DNA of 64,000 nucleotides, taken from the NCBI GenBank assembly GCA_002694465.1, contig NZMG01000039.1, forward strand, positions 1 to 64,000, written 5' to 3'. How positions within the stretch are numbered: the stretch's first letter is position 1; the number at the start of each line of letters is the position of its first letter. Under the pieces are notes generated by a model. That model had not been told where the DNA came from and ran no database searches. It saw nothing but the letters and a program-made list of their open reading frames with translations. The position numbers and the translations under genes were made by a program. Below are positions 63,631 to 64,000 of the stretch, in pieces. This DNA comes from Flavobacteriaceae bacterium. GTDB taxonomy: Bacteria > Bacteroidota > Bacteroidia > Flavobacteriales > Flavobacteriaceae.

Positions 63631-64000
63631 ATGAAAAAAATTATCTTCCTTCTTTTTGCATTTACAGCCTTTTTTGGGTTTTCCCAAAACACGATTCAGT
63701 TTCAGGATGAGACGATTGAGATACAAGAAAATATTCAATCTTTTGATTGGGAACAAATGCCCGAAAACTCCCATTTAGCCAACGGTTATGTAGGATGGGT
63801 TCAGTTCTATAATACTCCAACTCAGAATATTCAAGATGATTTTAAATCAAGAGGCCTTGAACTTATTAGTTATATCCCTCATAATACCTATTTGTTTTAT
63901 TTCCCTCATAATACCTCTGTGGCGTATTTACAAAGCAAAGGGGTTAGAGCTATAGTTACCGTTGAAGGTCGTTTTAAATTAAGTCAAGACCTTAAAAATG
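63631..64000 (+). CDS. N-terminus of a probable exported S8 (subtilisin-like) serine protease (3' truncated)
   Basis: Open from ATG 63631 to the window end (123 codons). The signal peptide is MKKIIFLLFAFTAFFGFSQ. The following region (GYVGWVQFYNTP, DDFKSRGLELISYIPHNTYLFYFP, LQSKGVRAIVTVEGRFKLSQ) looks like the propeptide that precedes the catalytic domain of many Bacteroidota S8 proteases. The catalytic triad is beyond the window, so the call is tentative. Confidence 0.55.
   Translation, partial: MKKIIFLLFAFTAFFGFSQNTIQFQDETIEIQENIQSFDWEQMPENSHLANGYVGWVQFYNTPTQNIQDDFKSRGLELISYIPHNTYLFYFPHNTSVAYLQSKGVRAIVTVEGRFKLSQDLKN

Noticed and set aside
1..64000. CRISPR array, prophage, insertion sequence or defence island
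   Set aside because: No regularly spaced repeats, no transposase or phage structural genes, and no recognised defence proteins were seen on either strand.

Overview
The window is chromosomal DNA of a member of the Bacteroidota, almost certainly Flavobacteriaceae. Supporting signs are the low GC content, the TAnnTTTG promoter boxes, the weak Shine-Dalgarno signals, the gliding lipoprotein gene gldH, three proteins with type IX secretion (T9SS) C-terminal sorting domains, and flavobacterial neighbourhoods such as ricT-gldH-PBP1A and hemA-C-D-E-..-F-B. I cannot name a genus. No prophage, insertion sequence, CRISPR array or defence island is visible; most of the window is core genome with small accessory patches.

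Layout. 0-7 kb: the end of a BNR/sortilin-type protein, hemJ, a sensor kinase, an enoyl-CoA hydratase, a radical SAM protein, an acyltransferase, a bacilliredoxin and a TerB-DnaJ protein. 6.8-12.2 kb: a metal operon made of a DtxR/MntR-type regulator, an outer-membrane protein, a lipoprotein metal-binding protein, an ATPase and two permeases that both carry C-terminal soluble tails. 12.2-15.9 kb: ferrous iron uptake (feoA, feoB and a 52-residue Cys-rich membrane protein) and a SCO-family protein. 16-21 kb: rseP, tRNA-Asn, an AraC regulator and three unrecognised exported proteins. 21-30 kb: a T9SS-targeted di-haem peroxidase, an S9 peptidase, tRNA-Arg with a copied 3' end, threonine dehydrogenase, an M13 peptidase and a MATE transporter. 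30-39 kb: haem biosynthesis, with hemH and an AraC regulator on the minus strand facing away from hemA-hemC-hemD-hemE-(two accessory genes)-hemF-hemB. 39-55 kb: small exported proteins, a CNNM protein, a DNA alkyl repair protein, a serine hydrolase, a PolB-like exonuclease, a large M4 protease, a fused oligopeptide ATPase, 3-oxoacid CoA-transferase, PBP1A, gldH and ricT. 55-64 kb: recA, an ECF sigma factor with an envelope-spanning partner, a second acyltransferase, trpS, dprA, an HU/SPOR protein, a thioesterase and the start of a probable S8 protease.

How the parts fit. The haem genes here, together with hemJ, cover every step from glutamyl-tRNA to haem except glutamate-1-semialdehyde aminotransferase. 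The oxidative steps are HemF (oxygen-dependent) and HemJ, which points to an aerobe. Two metal import systems (Mn/Fe-type ABC and Feo) lie side by side. Secreted proteases, a peptide-import ATPase and T9SS cargo suggest a protein-degrading, surface-active lifestyle.

Most worth a second look: (1) the sigma-factor partner at 57302-58858, which has a cytoplasmic head, one membrane helix, a ~210-residue low-complexity linker and a beta-barrel-like end finishing in Phe; (2) the 19619-20953 protein with a second internal signal-peptide-like segment; (3) the metal ABC permeases with soluble tails; (4) promoter boxes ending only 4-5 nt before start codons; (5) the duplicated tRNA-Arg 3' end.
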